This document shows positions 1 to 11,000 of a stretch of 64,000 nt of DNA, in pieces. A program made the translations under genes and the position numbers. Source of the DNA: Bacteroidota bacterium (GTDB lineage Bacteria; Bacteroidota; Bacteroidia; B-17B0; Aurantibacillaceae). The stretch is from contig JAFDXR010000003.1 of the NCBI GenBank assembly GCA_018267825.1, positions 452,952 through 516,951 on the forward strand. The letters are read 5' to 3'. Within the stretch, counting starts at the first letter, position 1. Each line of letters opens with the position of its first letter. The notes beneath the pieces are model-generated. The model worked only from the letters and a program-made list of their open reading frames with translations. It did not search any database and was not told the origin of the DNA.

Positions 1-1478
1 GAAGCCTGCATCTGAATCGTTTTGTCTTTTGGAGCCAGGGCACTGAAGTAGCCTTTATTGTCCGCTTTGAGCTCTTCTATAACATTTCCCCCGTCATCCG
101 TGATTTTCACGCTGGCAAAAGGAATGGGATCGCCCGTTTTCTCATCCCTGACAATACCCTGAATCACTTTCTTTTCAAGGAAAGGATCCCGGATCTTTAC
201 CGCATAGATGTCATCCTTACCACTTCCCTTAGGCCGGTTGGAAGAGAAATATCCTTTTAAAGTAGCCGGATCATAAATAAAGGCAAAGTCATCGAAATTG
301 GTATTCATCGGGTAACCGGCATTGGCAATATAAACGGCCTCATTAGGCAGTAACTGAGCGATGTGTATATCCAGGCCTCCAAGTCCCACATGCCCATCGG
401 AAGCGAAAAACATCAGGTCATCTTCATCCACAAAGGGAAACATTTCTCTTCCCTCGGTATTGATTTCCTGTCCCAGGTTCTGAGGTTGCGTAAAAGAACC
501 CTGCTCCTTATTGAAGTCTGATTTCCAGATATCGGTATTACCATACGTACCGGGCATGTCGCTGATAAAGTATATGGTTTTCCCATCAGCAGAAAAACAA
601 CCATGCCCCACCGAATAATCCTTATTGTTGTATGGGAAGGCCTTTAATTCAGACCAGGCCACATTGGTAGCCGTACGGGTCGCATAATACATTTCCACGT
701 TCACGGTATTGGCACTTGACTTTTCAATCTTATCATCAAAGTAATTACTGCGTGTAATAAGCATAGCAAGACCATCTGCACTGAGGCTTACAGGTCCGTC
801 GTGATAGGATGTTTTGAATGCTCTATCAAAACGCCTGGGTTCAGAAGCTTCCTGTTTGGATGAGTCAATTTTGGCAGTATACAAATCCAGGAAAGAGGTG
901 TTATCCCAGGCAAACTGTCTGTTGTTGGCCCCGTGATTTTCTTTATTGGAGGTATAGATGAGTTCTGTTTTACTCATATAAGAAGGCGCAAAGTCACTTT
1001 CCGGAGTATTGATATGATCGAGGTGTTTGATACTGAATTTGAGAGAGTCTCTTTTAATCTGGGTGGTGTAATCGACCGGAACGCCGTAATAACGTTTGGC
1101 AACACTGTTGGAGGCTTTCTGATCATAAAATTTTTTCATCTCCGCCTCGCCCTCTTTATACTTGCCGTTCATGAACAGTATCTGGGCATAGTTGTAATGA
1201 TCCTGGGGCTGAACATCTGTTTTAGATGACAATACACTGTACCATTTCTCGGACTCAGATGGCATATTCAGAAAACGATAACTATCTGCAGCCCTTCGGA
1301 TATTTTCGGTTTTGGCCTCTTTCTTTTTGCTCAGTTCGGCGTACATCGGTGCAGCCTTCTCATAGGCCATGGTCCTATAGTACTTATCGGCAAGGTTCTC
1401 CTTAATGCCCTGGGCTCTCAATGATAGTGAGCTTAGCAAGCAAAGAATAATGAATGGGAGTAGAATGTTTTTTTTCAT
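1..1478 (-). CDS. OmpA-family protein with TPR and PD40 repeats (3' end outside window)
   Basis: Reading the minus strand from the ATG at 1478 gives an uninterrupted frame to the left edge. It begins with a lipid-free signal peptide (MKKNILLPFIILCLLSSLSLRAQ), followed by a TPR-like segment at about residues 25-130. PD40/WD40-like propeller blades follow (for example ADGKTIYFISDMPG and the GSGKDDIYAVKI strand), then the start of a carboxypeptidase-regulatory-like domain near residue 420 (GIVRDEKTGDPIPFASVKI). In Bacteroidota this order usually ends in an OmpA peptidoglycan-binding domain, which would lie beyond the edge. Such proteins are known partners of PorP/SprF in T9SS and gliding loci, anchoring outer-membrane machinery to the cell wall. 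The porP-like gene and giant adhesin lie upstream on the same strand. The OmpA domain itself is inferred, not seen. Confidence 0.85.
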   Translation of the reverse strand, partial: MKKNILLPFIILCLLSSLSLRAQGIKENLADKYYRTMAYEKAAPMYAELSKKKEAKTENIRRAADSYRFLNMPSESEKWYSVLSSKTDVQPQDHYNYAQILFMNGKYKEGEAEMKKFYDQKASNSVAKRYYGVPVDYTTQIKRDSLKFSIKHLDHINTPESDFAPSYMSKTELIYTSNKENHGANNRQFAWDNTSFLDLYTAKIDSSKQEASEPRRFDRAFKTSYHDGPVSLSADGLAMLITRSNYFDDKIEKSSANTVNVEMYYATRTATNVAWSELKAFPYNNKDYSVGHGCFSADGKTIYFISDMPGTYGNTDIWKSDFNKEQGSFTQPQNLGQEINTEGREMFPFVDEDDLMFFASDGHVGLGGLDIHIAQLLPNEAVYIANAGYPMNTNFDDFAFIYDPATLKGYFSSNRPKGSGKDDIYAVKIRDPFLEKKVIQGIVRDEKTGDPIPFASVKITDDGGNVIEELKADNKGYFSALAPKDKTIQMQA

Positions 1479-1929
1479 AGCAGTGAATCGTCTATATTAT
1501 TTATTAGTGTTTAGTTATTCGTTTTGATATTTAAGATTTAGTTATTGGCAATAAGCAGTTAGTGCGTGATGATACCTGATATTTGGTTTCAGCCTCCCTG
1601 ATCATCATTCTTATATTTCAGTCTCAGAGAGCATATCCCGAAAACAATAACTCCAAACCCGCCTGGAAGATATTCTCCGCACCAGTTTTCTTTTTTGGTT
1701 TAGTGCAGAAAACGCCAGAGTACTCTTCTCATAGTAGTTTATTCTGTCATACATGCAAGCCTGGCTCTCTTTCAGACCAAAGACTGCAAGATATAGACCA
1801 TGCACAGATACACGTATGGCAAACTGATATAGCAGCTCCATGGTCTCATGAACTGATATCGGGTTTTGCATTTCAGCAGATAAGCATTCTCTTGTATATT
1901 TAAAATCCTGCGGAGTTCTGCCATCACAT
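1479..1929. other. Intergenic region with no convincing gene; AT-rich leader near 1485-1560
   Basis: About 450 bp separate the beta-helix gene from the OmpA-family gene. Read on the minus strand, the part next to the OmpA start is G-poor, with irregular motifs such as AACTAAA and TAAATATC. A similar leader precedes the porP-like gene. Two overlapping open frames of about 106-109 codons lie on opposite strands (1583-1903 plus, 1611-1940 minus). The minus one starts inside the end of the beta-helix gene. Neither has a recognisable domain or signal peptide, so I do not call them genes. Confidence 0.5.
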
Positions 1930-3897
1930 CTATTGTTCATTTACAATAACTTTAACTGTCTTTTTGATTTTTCCAGAATGGTACGTTAATAAAAAAACAC
2001 CCGAGTACTCTGTATCCATGGTTATAGTTATTCGGCCGTTATCCTGATGCTGAGTAAACGGTACTTCGCAACCCATAAGGTTAAGTATATGAATGTTGTA
2101 CGAGGAATCGTACCCTGCATGTATTACAAATTGTCCGTTCGAAGGATTCGGATATATCAAAAGCGTTTCTTTCAAAGGTTCGTGTACAGATATGGCCTGA
2201 TCCGCCTCAATGGCTCCCACATTACTGTTGCCTGCATTTCTCGGATTACCGAAGTAATCATCCACTATATATGCAGAAACCGGCCTCAGGTTATAAAAAG
2301 GGTAGGCACTGCTGCCACTGTTACTGGTTGGAGAAATTGTGCTTAAAGAAACCCTTGGGTCGCAGGATGTAATCATCTGGCTTCTGACCAGATCCGTACT
2401 TCCCTGCAAAAAATTCGGAATACTTGCATTCGCATAGTGATCGTATATTTGCGGCAAACTATGATGCCATAGATTATTTACTGAATTGAATTTGCTCGGC
2501 AATGTCCCTCCATTACAGGGCCTGCCGCCATATAAAACAAATGCAGGAGCTACCGGCTGGCTATTAAAGGTAGATTCCAGACTAACGATGTTATTCTTCC
2601 ATACCAGATTTTCAAATCTGTATACCCCTCTTCCATCCACATTAAACAGGCAGCCCCAAAAATAATTCTGATCAAAATTCATATAGACAAGAGGGCCCCT
2701 GTTCTTAAAGTCATGGTTGGCCGCGATATCACCGATGAATGTATTATTCTCAATGAAAATATTAGAAAAGTTGTTGGAATTGGTAATGAGGCAATTGCTG
2801 GTACTTTCGTCCGTGATTATGAGTGGCGCTAATACGAATACATTGTTATATATAAAAATACTGTCGGCTATTTTATTGGAAAATGCACCGTTTTCATGTG
2901 TTCTGAATGGAGAACAGGAATTATTGATCATTTCTGAATATGAAACTTCGTTTGCAATGGATATACCGGCACTTGGTCTCCTGGGCTGTGGAACTCCGCC
3001 ATTATCTGCCTGGCAGTTTCTCCAATACATACTATCGGCGTTGTAAGAAAGATTCTTTCTGAAAATAACGTTATTAGACCTGATGCAATAAAAGTTTGGA
3101 GCAAAATTATCATAGGCCGTACAAGACTCTACCAATGCATTGGTACTGGCGGCCACGTTAATACCTTCTCCTCTGTTATGATAGACATGGCAGTTTCGGA
3201 TAGTTATATTTTTACATAAGTCAGCCCTTAATGCTGAACCCCAATGACAGTTACCGTTGGTGCCTGTATTTTCCTGCTGACCATTTGTTACCTCAACATG
3301 ATCAAACATCAGATTCTCAATCAGCAAAGAAATAACACTGTGGCTTACGGCCGAGTCTACAGATACATCTTTCAATACCACATTTGTCATTTTACTGCTG
3401 ACATCGTATGCTCCGGCCGAATTCGGATTCGCCAATAGAATTCCTATTCCCTTGGCTCTGTGAAAATGGATATTCTCCACTTTTATACCGGAGCCTCTTA
3501 TCCACAATAACTGGCTGCCGGATGACATGTTGTCGCCATATATATTAACAAGGCCCTGCCCCCTTACACTAATGTTCTTATGAAAGCTTCCCTGTTGAAA
3601 ATCAGGAAGGAACTGTATCAGCGGCTGACCTGGATAATAATCCCCCTGCAGATAAACAATCTCCCCGTAAACATCTGCGGTATTGCTGAACGGGATGAGT
3701 TGGAGCGCCTGCTGAAAAGTTGCAACCGGCGAAGCATATGTGCCCGGATTTGCATTATTGCCTGAAGGAGAAATGTAAATTGACACCGTCGGCACAACAA
3801 CAGAAGGCGTTTGCACAACAGGCAACTGCGAAAAACCCACCAATTGTAAAACAAAAAACAGGAAAAGAAAACTGCCTTGTTTTATTTTAACTTTCAT
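1930..3897 (-). CDS. Secreted right-handed beta-helix protein with T9SS type A sorting domain
   Basis: The product has about 655 residues. The ATG at 3897 gives a normal signal peptide (MKVKIKQGSFLFLFFVLQLVGFS); an ATG at 3930 would add 11 residues in front of it. After the signal comes the typical start of a pectate-lyase-fold protein (ISPSGNNANPGTYASPV, then an amphipathic helix). About 400 residues of short N- and V-rich turns follow (NIHFHRAKGIGILL, NITIRNCHVYHNRGEG, and similar), matching parallel beta-helix coils. The last 80 residues form a T9SS type A (Por secretion tail) domain with YPNPSNGQF and a terminal KKTVKVIV strand, so the protein should cross the outer membrane through T9SS. 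A polysaccharide lyase or carbohydrate-binding role is possible, but no catalytic residues can be assigned. It sits between the porP-like and OmpA-family genes. Confidence 0.85.
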   Translation of the reverse strand: MKVKIKQGSFLFLFFVLQLVGFSQLPVVQTPSVVVPTVSIYISPSGNNANPGTYASPVATFQQALQLIPFSNTADVYGEIVYLQGDYYPGQPLIQFLPDFQQGSFHKNISVRGQGLVNIYGDNMSSGSQLLWIRGSGIKVENIHFHRAKGIGILLANPNSAGAYDVSSKMTNVVLKDVSVDSAVSHSVISLLIENLMFDHVEVTNGQQENTGTNGNCHWGSALRADLCKNITIRNCHVYHNRGEGINVAASTNALVESCTAYDNFAPNFYCIRSNNVIFRKNLSYNADSMYWRNCQADNGGVPQPRRPSAGISIANEVSYSEMINNSCSPFRTHENGAFSNKIADSIFIYNNVFVLAPLIITDESTSNCLITNSNNFSNIFIENNTFIGDIAANHDFKNRGPLVYMNFDQNYFWGCLFNVDGRGVYRFENLVWKNNIVSLESTFNSQPVAPAFVLYGGRPCNGGTLPSKFNSVNNLWHHSLPQIYDHYANASIPNFLQGSTDLVRSQMITSCDPRVSLSTISPTSNSGSSAYPFYNLRPVSAYIVDDYFGNPRNAGNSNVGAIEADQAISVHEPLKETLLIYPNPSNGQFVIHAGYDSSYNIHILNLMGCEVPFTQHQDNGRITITMDTEYSGVFLLTYHSGKIKKTVKVIVNEQ

Positions 3898-3987
3898 AAA
3901 GGAATAAAGAGAGTGATAATGTGTTTTCATTACTGGTAATGGGTTCAGATTTTCGAGTTTTATATTTTGAATCCAGAGTTTTCACAT

Positions 3988-4911
3988 CTAGAAATATCTT
4001 GGGGTTTTAAATGATCGTTGTCTTCTGTTCATGTCAAACCCGATCATGATCTCATGTGAACCGGTATTGTAGTTCCGGAGTTTGGTGAGGGTATAATCAT
4101 AAGCATATCCCAGGGTGAGGTATTCGTTGATGTAGAAGACCACATTAAGACCACAGCTTTCTTTTAGCCGGTACATGCCGCCCACCCATAAACGGTCGTA
4201 GAATAAGAAGCTGGCATTGATATCGGCACTCAGCGGCGCATTCTCAACGGCTTTTACCACGAAAGACGGCTTGAATTGAACCACTGAGTTTACCGGTATC
4301 ACAATCCCTCCCATGAGGTAATAGTGTTGAACCTGTTTAAAACGGCGGGTATTTCCTGTATTATCATATACATTTTCTACAAGCTTTGGAGTGCTCAATC
4401 CAAGATAATGGCGTTTGCCATAATAGTAAATACCGGCCCCAACATTAAATAATGGTCGGTTTATGACGTTACTGTAGGTAGCATCTGTATTATCATTTAT
4501 CAGGGCTTTGGTTTGACTGGCACTGAACAGATCGACCCCGGTTTTTAATCCGAAACTGAGGTAATGTTTCTTTCTGTTAAGGCGGATCTTATAGGCTATA
4601 TCTCCTTTTATGCCTGTAGTCTGCGTAGTCCCCAGGCGATCATCCACCACACTTAATCCCAGCGAGAGATTGGAGTAACGGATCGGGGCATGCAGGGACA
4701 GGTTAGTTGTTTGTGGTGCCCCCTTAAATCCGGTCCACTGGTTACGATACAACAGCACCGCACTGAATGCATCCCGTGTACCTGCATAGGCACTGTTTAC
4801 ACTTAACGGATTGAACATATACATGCTGTACTGCGCCTCCTGCTGGGAATGGAGGGCAGAAACAAAGAACAGCATCATGATACTTAATGGGAGTATAGCT
4901 GATTTTTTCAT
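3988..4911 (-). CDS. PorP/SprF family type IX secretion membrane protein
   Basis: This 307-residue protein begins with a signal peptide (MKKSAILPLSIMMLFFVSALHS). The family hallmark follows directly: QEAQYSMYMFNPLSVNSAYAG, then RNQWTGFKGAPQTTNLSLHAP. The remainder is alternating strands ending in the GFDMN region, as expected for a 14-strand outer-membrane beta-barrel. PorP/SprF proteins are encoded beside large T9SS type B cargo and are needed for its surface attachment or secretion (SprF for SprB in Flavobacterium). The giant repeat protein ends 124 bp upstream on the same strand, which fits that pairing. The partner is inferred from position. Confidence 0.93.
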   Translation of the reverse strand: MKKSAILPLSIMMLFFVSALHSQQEAQYSMYMFNPLSVNSAYAGTRDAFSAVLLYRNQWTGFKGAPQTTNLSLHAPIRYSNLSLGLSVVDDRLGTTQTTGIKGDIAYKIRLNRKKHYLSFGLKTGVDLFSASQTKALINDNTDATYSNVINRPLFNVGAGIYYYGKRHYLGLSTPKLVENVYDNTGNTRRFKQVQHYYLMGGIVIPVNSVVQFKPSFVVKAVENAPLSADINASFLFYDRLWVGGMYRLKESCGLNVVFYINEYLTLGYAYDYTLTKLRNYNTGSHEIMIGFDMNRRQRSFKTPRYF

Positions 4912-4914
4912 TTT

Positions 4915-5035
4915 GTTTGGTTATTGGTATTTGTAATTAGCTTTTAGTGTTGAGTTTTTAGTTTTTAATATTTAGAGTTTAGTATTTGAGGTTTCAGAGT
5001 TTCATGTCTTTTATCTCATATCTAACATCTATTCC
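4915..5035 (-). repeat. G-poor degenerate short-repeat leader upstream of the porP-like gene
   Basis: Read on the minus strand, this 120-bp gap consists of loosely periodic A-rich motifs of about 7-8 nt (AAACTCTAAA, TATTAAAAAC, TAAAAACTCAACAC) with very few G residues. The gap before the OmpA-family gene (1485-1560) has the same style. No hairpin or terminator is visible, so the giant gene and porP-like gene may be co-transcribed. The function is unknown. Confidence 0.45.
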
Positions 5036-8000
5036 CTATCGTGTAATCTGCACATAGCCTGTTATTGGTTTATCGCCATTACCCAGCTCGAGAATAAAGT
5101 AATAGGTACCTACCGGTAATATTCCTTTGCCAAGCAAACTCTTATCGCCGGTATTTTGTCCATCCCAATCGCTTTTGTATGGCGCATTGCTGTACACCTG
5201 GTCACCCCAACGGTTAAATACAGTTACTTTGTTATCCGGATAGTTGTCAAGGCCTTTAATCTCCCATGTATCGTTCTTGCCATCCCCGTTCGGTGAGAAA
5301 ATCTCCGGGATGACGAGCGTACAACCTACACCATTCTGGGCATCGAGCTGCACCGGATACTGATAACTGCAACCATTCTGGTCGGTAATCGTGGCAATAT
5401 ACTGGCCGGCTTTCAGGTTGGTGATGGATGATACTGAGCCTGTGGTACTGGCACTGTTACTCCAGTTCACATGATAGTCCGGTGTACCTCCCGTGATTCC
5501 AATACTTAAGGCGCCGTTATCCTGGCCAACACACGGTTCGGTCATGTTCTGGGTAACTGCATTGATGGCAGTCGGCTGAGTAATAACAAAGGTATGAGTC
5601 ACAATACAACCTCCCGCATCAGTGAGCGTCACCACGTATTGGTTGGCTGATACAGATGTAATGCTGTTCGTGGTAGAGGTGTTATTGGTCCAGCTGTAGC
5701 TGTACGGCAGGGTTCCGTTTGTTGCTGTAATTACGGCTGCACCATTGCTCTGACCATTACACAGCACATTCGTCTGGGTAGCAGCAGAGAGGCTCGGCGT
5801 TGGCACCCCCGGAATAATGGCGGTGATGGTGTACGTACATCCATTATTGTCGGATATGTTTACGGTATGTGTACCCGTAGACTGAGCGGTAAACACCCCG
5901 GTTGTGTTACTTGTATTGTACGTATAGTTTGGCGTACCACCGGTAGCCGTTACTGTAAAGGCCCCGTTTGGCGTCGTACAACTGCTGTTGGCCGTGGTAT
6001 TGGTTACTGTAGCGCTCAGCGACTGGCTTGGCGCTGTAATGGTAACGCTTGCCGTATTTTTACAACCCGTTGCATTATCGGTAAGGGTATAGCTGTAACT
6101 TCCTCCACCAAGACCTGTAGTACCTGAAGGGTTCAGACTGTATGCTGTAGCACTGGTACTGAAACTCACCGCTCCGCTGTTATTACCGTAGCACAGTACA
6201 TTCGTCTGACTCGTAATTGCAAAGGATGGGATTGTATTTACATTGATACCAATAGTTGTCGTAGCACTACATGAAGTAAGTGTATTGGTTCCTGTTACTG
6301 TATATATAGTATTGGCAGACGGGCTCACAGTATATGTGCTTGTAGCAGGACCACCACTCCAGGTGTAAGTATTTGCCCCCGAAGCCGACAAGGTCGTTGT
6401 CTGGCCTGCGCAGATTGTTGTACTGCCCGCAATTGCAGATAGTACCGGTAAATTATTCACTGTAACGGTAACAGATAGCGGCGCACTGATACATGAACTG
6501 CCGTCTGTTCCGGTTATACTATATACCGTAGTTACGGTAGGGCTCACCACAACTGTGCTTGTGAAGACCGTTCCCGTTGATGATAACGTGTAGGTAACAG
6601 CTCCAGTAGGTGCCAGTGTGACACTCTGGCCGGCACAAAGTGATGGTGTAACGGTTGGTATGTTCAATGATGCCGGATTTGGATTAGCGATAGTAAAAGT
6701 TGTACTGGCTATACACCCCATTGCATCGGCAACACTGACATTGTATTCACCTGCCGGCAGGTTTGTTGAAGGATTCGTATTTCCAACGACAGTTCCTGTA
6801 GATGCAGAAAGAACATGGGTAAAGGTGTATGTGTAAGCACTGCTATTCCATCCTCCGCTGACATTGGCCAGAGCGGTCCCATTACTTAACCCGCAGCCGG
6901 TGGTTGTGGTTGCCACAGAGTTAATCTGTAATGCTGCTGTTGGTGAGGCTATGCTGGTAGTGACCGTATTTGCGCAACCCGTTGCGAGGTCGGTAACGGT
7001 AAAAGTATAATTACCCGCTGATAAACCTGTTGTAGGCTCTGCAATGCTCGTGTTTGTTGCCGATGAAGACAATAATACTGAACCATTTGCCCCGCCAAAG
7101 CAGGCAACATTGGTTTGACTCACGACTGCGACAGCCGGTAGCGGATTTACAGCCAGGGTATAGCCTGCAGGTGCGCTACTACATCCTGTAAGCGTATTTG
7201 TACCGATTACTGTGTATATTGTTGCAGCTGATGGCGAAACGGTTACTGAATTAGTGTTCTGTGATGTACTCCACGTATAAGTGTCGGCACCACTGGCACT
7301 CAGAGTAGCTGTACCGCTTGTACAAACAGCGGTACCAGTTGCTGCTATATTGAGTACCGGCAAAGCGTTCACAGTTACAGTTACGCTTAATGGTGCGCTG
7401 ACGCAGTTTGAGGCATCTGTACCGGTAATGGTGTAAACCGTAGTGGAAGACGGGGATACGTTAAGCGTTGATGTAAATACAGGCCCATTGCTGACTGTAT
7501 AGCTGTTCGCACCAACCGGACTGAGTGTTGTTGATTGCCCTGCACAAATTGCTGTAAATGGTGAGGCTATATTCAGCGTAGGGGTGACAGGGTTACCTAT
7601 AGTAAACACTGTTTGTGTGGAACACCCTAAAGCGTCTGTTACAGTTGCTGTATAAGCCCCTGCAGGCAAAGACGTCGCTGTATTTGTATTGCTGACAACT
7701 GCATTAATACTATTCATGATCGTATATGTATAGGCCGGCGTATTCCAACCGCCTGTTACATTTATACCCACAGTCCCGGTACTCTGACCACAACCTGTGG
7801 TGGTAGTGGACACAGAAACGATCTGCAGGGCCGAAGACGGCGATGATACAGAAAAATTCTGAACTGCTGAATTACAGCCGTTGGCATCCGTAACCAGCGC
7901 CGTGTATGTTCCGGCCGCATATGTCTGTGTATTTACTGCTGAAGGTGCATGTCCCTGCCATGTGTATATATAACCGGCAGTTCCCCCGGTTGCCGTTAAA

Positions 8001-11000
8001 CTAACAGTTGCAATACCGCCTGCACATGTCACACTTGGATTGCTGATGCTGCTGACCGATAGAGGAACCGCAGGTTGCGCAATAACGAATGTTTGGGTGG
8101 CAACTGTACAATTATTGGCATCATGTATATCTACACTGTACGTTCCGGCAGTGTAACTCGCTGTATTGACAGCGGAACCATTTGAACTCCACGTATAACT
8201 GTATGGTGCTGTACCGCCCGTTACATTTGCAACTGCTGTACCAATGCCTCCGTTACACAAAACACTGCTTGTATTCAATGATGTCAGACTTAATGGATTA
8301 GATGGCTGATTAATCACAAATGTCTGAGTAGTTGTTGAACACGAATTCCCATCTGTTACGTTCATCGTATACGTTCCCGCTGTAAAGGTCTGTGTGTTAG
8401 ATGCAGATGGTATACCATTCCAGTTCATAGTATAACCAGGTGTTCCCCCCGTTACAGTTGCACTTACTGTGGCCACTCCGCCATAGCACAATACTGAATT
8501 TGTCTGAATGGTATTCGCCAAAGCCTGCACCGGCTGATTAATCACAAAGCTTTGGGTTGCGATGACACAATTATTGGCATCGTGTATATTAACGCTATAG
8601 GTACCAGCCACATAACTTGCAGAATTGGTTGTCGAAACATTTGAGCTCCAGGTATAGCTATATGGAGGTGTTCCTCCGCTTACGTTTGCCACAACTGTAC
8701 CATTTCCTCCGTTACATAAAACACTGGTTGTGTTTAATGAGCTGAGGGTTAAAGATGCTGCAGGTTGTGTAATAGTAATCGTATTCGTACTGATGCAATT
8801 ACTGGTTTGTTCGTTCACAAAAACACTATAGGTTCCCGCAGACAGGCCGGTAAACAGGCCACTCGTATTGCTCTGCACAGAAGTTGTGGCTGTAATCGGT
8901 GTCAGTGTATAATTATATGCTGATCCACCTGATCCATTCACTGTAACACTGGCGGTATTATTTCCAAAACACAATACATTCAGTTGATTGCTCACTGAAC
9001 TGGTAATGCCTGGCGTTCCCGCAATAGAAACAGTTCCCGTTCCGGAGACACATCCATTGGCATCATTCACCACATAACTGTGGGTGCCTGTACTGAGACT
9101 GAAAGTAACACTGCTGTTTGTAGCAGCTCCTCCATCTACAGCATAGCTATAGGATGGCGTACCGCCGGCAGCTGTGATCGACAGAATACCATTTGGATTG
9201 GTACAGCTACTATTGGTAGCGGTCACTACAGCACTGGCTGTTACCGCAGCCGTGGGCTGCGTAATGCTTACAGTGGTTGTATTTTTGCAACCATTGCCAT
9301 CGGTGATTGTATAGGTGTATGCTCCCGGAGCAAGACCGGTGGCGGTGTTGCCTGATATGCCTGTACCGGTGATGGTAGATGTTGTTGCATTTGTCGTGAA
9401 GCTGGCAACACCATTGTTCTGGTTATAGCAGCTCACATTGGTAACACTACTTACAGCTAACGTCGGCAATGGATTTACGGTGACTGTATACATCGCTGTG
9501 GCGCTGCAACTTCCTGTTGTATTCGTTCCCGTAACAGTATACACCATGGTTGCTGAAGGGTTTACAGTATAGCTTGCTGTCGTAGGGCCACTTGTCCACG
9601 AGTAACTGTTCGCAGTTCCTGCCGTTAAGGTTGTTGTCTGGCCTGAACAAATGGTTCCATTTGAGGCGGCTATAGATACTGTTGGTGTTGGATTTACATT
9701 CACCGTATACATCGCTGTGGCGCTACAACTTCCTGTCGTATTCGTTCCGACAACAGTATACACCATGGTTGCTGAAGGATTTACAGTATAGCTTGCTGTC
9801 GTAGGGCCACTTGTCCACGAGTAACTGTTCGCAGTTCCTGCTGTTAAGGTTGTTGTCTGGCCTGAACAGATCGTCGCACTTGAAGCACTGATGTTCACCG
9901 TCGGTGTTGGATTTACATTCACCGTATACATCGCTGTGGCGCTACAACTTCCTGTCGTATTCGTTCCGACAACAGTATACACCATGGTTGCTGAAGGATT
10001 TACAGTATAGCTTGCTGTCGTAGGGCCACTTGTCCACGAGTAACTGTTCGCAGTTCCTGCCGTTAAGGTTGTTGTCTGACCCGAACAGATGGTTCCATTT
10101 GAGGCGGCTATAGATACTGTTGGTGTTGGATTTACATTCACCGTATACATCGCTGAAGCCGTACATGTTCCAATTGTATTGGTTCCTGTCACTGTGTACA
10201 CTGTGGTAGAGGCCGGCGTTACAGCATAGGTTGCTGTCGGAGGACCACCCGACCATGCATAGGTATTTGCTGTTGCTGCTGTCAGGGTCGTTGTTTGACC
10301 TGAACAGATCGTTGCACTGCTTGCTGAAATATTTACCGTTGGTGTTGGATTTACATTCACCGTATACATCGCTGAAGCCGTACATGTTCCAATTGTATTG
10401 GTTCCTGTCACTGTGTACACTGTGGTAGAGGCCGGCGTTACAGCATAGGTTGCCGTCGGAGGACCACCCGACCATGCATAGGTATTTGCTGTAGCTGCTG
10501 TCAGGGTCGTTGTTTGACCTGAACAGATCGTTGCGCTGCTTGCTGAAATATTTACTGTCGGCGTTGGATTTACAGTCACTGTATACATCGCTGTGGCGCT
10601 GCAACTTCCTGTTGTATTCGTTCCGACAACAGTATATACCGTGGTTGCCGAAGGGTTTACAGTATAACTTGCCGTCGTAGGGCCACTTGTCCATGCATAG
10701 CTATTCGCAGTACCTGCCGTTAAAGTCGTTGTCTGGCCTGAACAGATAGTCGCACTTGAAGCACTGATGTTCACCGTCGGTGTTGGATTTACAGTAACCG
10801 TATACATCGCTGTGGCGCTGCAACTTCCTGTTGTATTCGTTCCGACAACAGTATACACCGTGGTTGCCGAAGGGTTTACAGTATAGGTGGACGTTGGTGG
10901 GCCACTTATCCAAGAGTAGCTGTTCGCAGTAGCTGCCGTTAAGGTCGTTGTCTGACCCGAACAAATCGTGGCACTGCTAGCTGAAATATTTACTGTTGGC

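Noticed and set aside
1583-1940. Opposite-strand open frames of about 106 and 109 codons in the first intergenic region
   Set aside because: Neither has a recognisable domain, signal peptide or promoter, and they overlap each other. The minus one begins inside the end of the beta-helix gene. Kept only as an intergenic note.
9942-10964. Two long shadow frames (250 and 87 codons, minus strand) inside the adhesin repeat array
   Set aside because: The 219-bp period is a multiple of three, so any open frame in one unit stays open in all. The predicted products are Cys/Asn/Tyr-rich nonsense repeats in an alternative frame of a clear gene.
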